DNA of 64,000 bases from assembly GCF_000378605.1 (NCBI RefSeq), contig NZ_KB905156.1:663209-727208 (forward strand), in the 5' to 3' direction. The notes under the pieces are model-generated. The model searched no databases and was not told the origin of the DNA. It saw only the letters and a program-made list of their open reading frames with translations. Position numbers and translations under genes: made by a program. This DNA is from Thioalkalivibrio sp. ALJ21 (lineage in GTDB: Bacteria; Pseudomonadota; Gammaproteobacteria; Ectothiorhodospirales; Ectothiorhodospiraceae). Shown here piece by piece: positions 62,898 through 64,000 of this stretch (its first letter is position 1; each line of letters opens with the position of its first letter).

Positions 62898-64000
62898 TCA
62901 GGCGTGGCCGGCGGCCAGCTGCTGGAAGTGCGTGCTGCCGTCAACCAGCATCTCCCAGCGGCCCTGGTCGACCAGACGCCCGCCATCGAGCACGTAGATC
63001 TGATCGCAGGGTTTGACAGTGCTCAGCCGGTGCGCGACCAGGATGATCGTCTTGTCGCCGCTCAGGTTGTGAATGGCGTCCATCACGGCGCGTTCGGTGG
63101 CGTTGTCCAGGGCGCTGGTGGCCTCGTCGAAGAAGAGCACCGCCGGGTCGCGGTAGAGGGCCCGGGCAATGCCGATGCGTTGACGCTGTCCGCCGGACAG
63201 GCGGGTCCCGCGTTCCCCGATCAGGGTGTCGTAGCCGTGCGGGAGGTCGTTCATCACGAAGTCGTGCAGGTTGGCCAGGCGCGCGGCCCGTTCCACCGCG
63301 GCATGGTCGACCTCGGCCTCCGGTACGCCCAGGGCGATATTGGCGGCGACACTTTGGTCGGCCAGGAAGATGTGCTGCGGGACATACCCGAGTGCCGCCT
63401 GCCATTGCCGCACGTTCGCCGCCGTGAGTGGCTGCCCGTCGACGACAATCGCCCCCTCGTCGGGTTCCAGCAGCCCGAGCAGGACATCCACCAGCGTGCT
63501 CTTGCCGGCCCCGGACGAACCCACCAGCCCGATGGTCGTGCGGGCCGGGATCTCCAGCGAGAGGTGGTCCAGTGCAACGCGGTCATGCTGGGGGTAGCGA
63601 TAGGTCACGCCCTCGACCCGAATGGCCTGCTGTGGTGACAGGGCAGCCGAGGCCTCGCCGCGCGGGGGCAGGATGTCGCCGCCCCGATCACCCAGATCCT
63701 TCAAGATGTTGTCGACCGCCGCAAAATTGAAGCGAAGTGCCGCCACGTTCTGGAAGATCTTCTGGAAGGCGGGAATCAGTTGCTTGCCCGCCAGCGCATA
63801 CAGGCCGAGCAGGGGAAGGGCCTGCGCCAGTCCCCCGTCGCCGGCCATCAGATACAGCACGAGCAGCAGTACGCCACCAAAGGCGATCGCCTCGATCGCG
63901 TATTGCGGGGTGTCCTGCAGGAGTACCGCATTCGCCTGGTGCCGGGCATAGCGCCTGGACGGGTGGCGGTAGCGCTCCAGGTAGTCGCGTTCGCGCCCCA
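62898..64000 (-). CDS. ABC exporter, permease-ATPase fusion, C-terminal part
   Basis: The frame is open from 64000 to the stop at 62898, so the N-terminal membrane part lies outside the window. The visible segment has the last TM helices (AIAFGGVLLLVLYLM) and a full ATPase domain: Walker A GSSGAGKST, signature LSGGQRQRIGIARAL, Walker B AVLFFDEATSALD, and H-loop LVAHRL. It resembles MsbA/PglK-type lipid-linked oligosaccharide flippases in EPS loci. Convergent with the decarboxylase. Confidence 0.93.
   Translation of the reverse strand, partial: GRERDYLERYRHPSRRYARHQANAVLLQDTPQYAIEAIAFGGVLLLVLYLMAGDGGLAQALPLLGLYALAGKQLIPAFQKIFQNVAALRFNFAAVDNILKDLGDRGGDILPPRGEASAALSPQQAIRVEGVTYRYPQHDRVALDHLSLEIPARTTIGLVGSSGAGKSTLVDVLLGLLEPDEGAIVVDGQPLTAANVRQWQAALGYVPQHIFLADQSVAANIALGVPEAEVDHAAVERAARLANLHDFVMNDLPHGYDTLIGERGTRLSGGQRQRIGIARALYRDPAVLFFDEATSALDNATERAVMDAIHNLSGDKTIILVAHRLSTVKPCDQIYVLDGGRLVDQGRWEMLVDGSTHFQQLAAGHA

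Noticed and set aside
1-64000. CRISPR arrays, tRNA or rRNA genes
   Set aside because: No regularly spaced direct repeats and no tRNA-like cloverleaf or rRNA sequence were noticed on reading; a tRNA scan was not run.

Overview
The window is GC-rich with tightly packed bacterial genes. Phosphoribulokinase (Calvin cycle), an LpxL-type lipid A acyltransferase, glyQ/glyS as separate subunits, a murJ-ribF-ileS-lspA-fkpB-ispH run and an exosortase-A-type polysaccharide locus together point to a Gram-negative autotrophic gammaproteobacterium. Sulfur-oxidising Ectothiorhodospiraceae such as Thioalkalivibrio are my best guess; this is inferred from gene content, not from a marker gene.

Layout. 0-13 kb: TtcA-like protein (partial), lipid A acyltransferase, glnA with a sigma-54/NtrC control region, a CDF metal exporter, glyQ-glyS-plsC-hypothetical, then a leftward five-gene operon (hypothetical, FIST, aldo/keto reductase, tatD, tcdA). 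13-25 kb: a leftward SLC13 transporter-prk operon, a tandem universal stress protein, uup, a chemoreceptor with a FliA-like promoter, tmcA, an SDR and a cold-shock gene. 25-34 kb: murJ, ribF, ileS, lspA, fkpB, ispH, purU. 34-38 kb: a trypsin-like protease, then a leftward operon of a secreted protein, PqqD-like protein, HprK-like kinase and nucleotidyltransferase. 38-64 kb: surface polysaccharide locus.

The polysaccharide locus carries the exosortase-A-associated trio (O-ligase-like membrane protein, AMP-forming acyl ligase, PLP decarboxylase), a UDP-HexNAc dehydrogenase and UDP-GlcNAc 2-epimerase (making a HexNAc uronic acid), two deacetylases, two acetyltransferase-fold proteins, three ATP-grasp ligases, an Asn-synthetase homologue lacking the usual Cys, a secreted propeller-like protein, a beta-helix protein, a toroid lyase-like protein and the end of an ABC exporter. 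No glycosyltransferase or exosortase was recognised, so the locus must continue outside the window or use unlinked genes. Two ATP-grasp genes (47.9-50.4 kb) are visibly lower in GC and look acquired.

The most interesting unexplained system is the 34.9-38.0 kb operon: a secreted protein with a Tat-like leader and a penultimate Ser, co-oriented with a recognition domain, a serine-kinase-like protein and a nucleotidyltransferase. This resembles the tailoring kinase/transferase pairs of some lasso-peptide clusters applied to a 236-residue protein. A second theme is a family of small inverted-repeat elements (two full copies of 288 and 300 bp, plus solo termini and collapsed palindromes) lying in promoters and gene ends throughout the window. 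The better-preserved copy has the CTA...TAG boundary expected of an IS630/mariner-type non-autonomous element.
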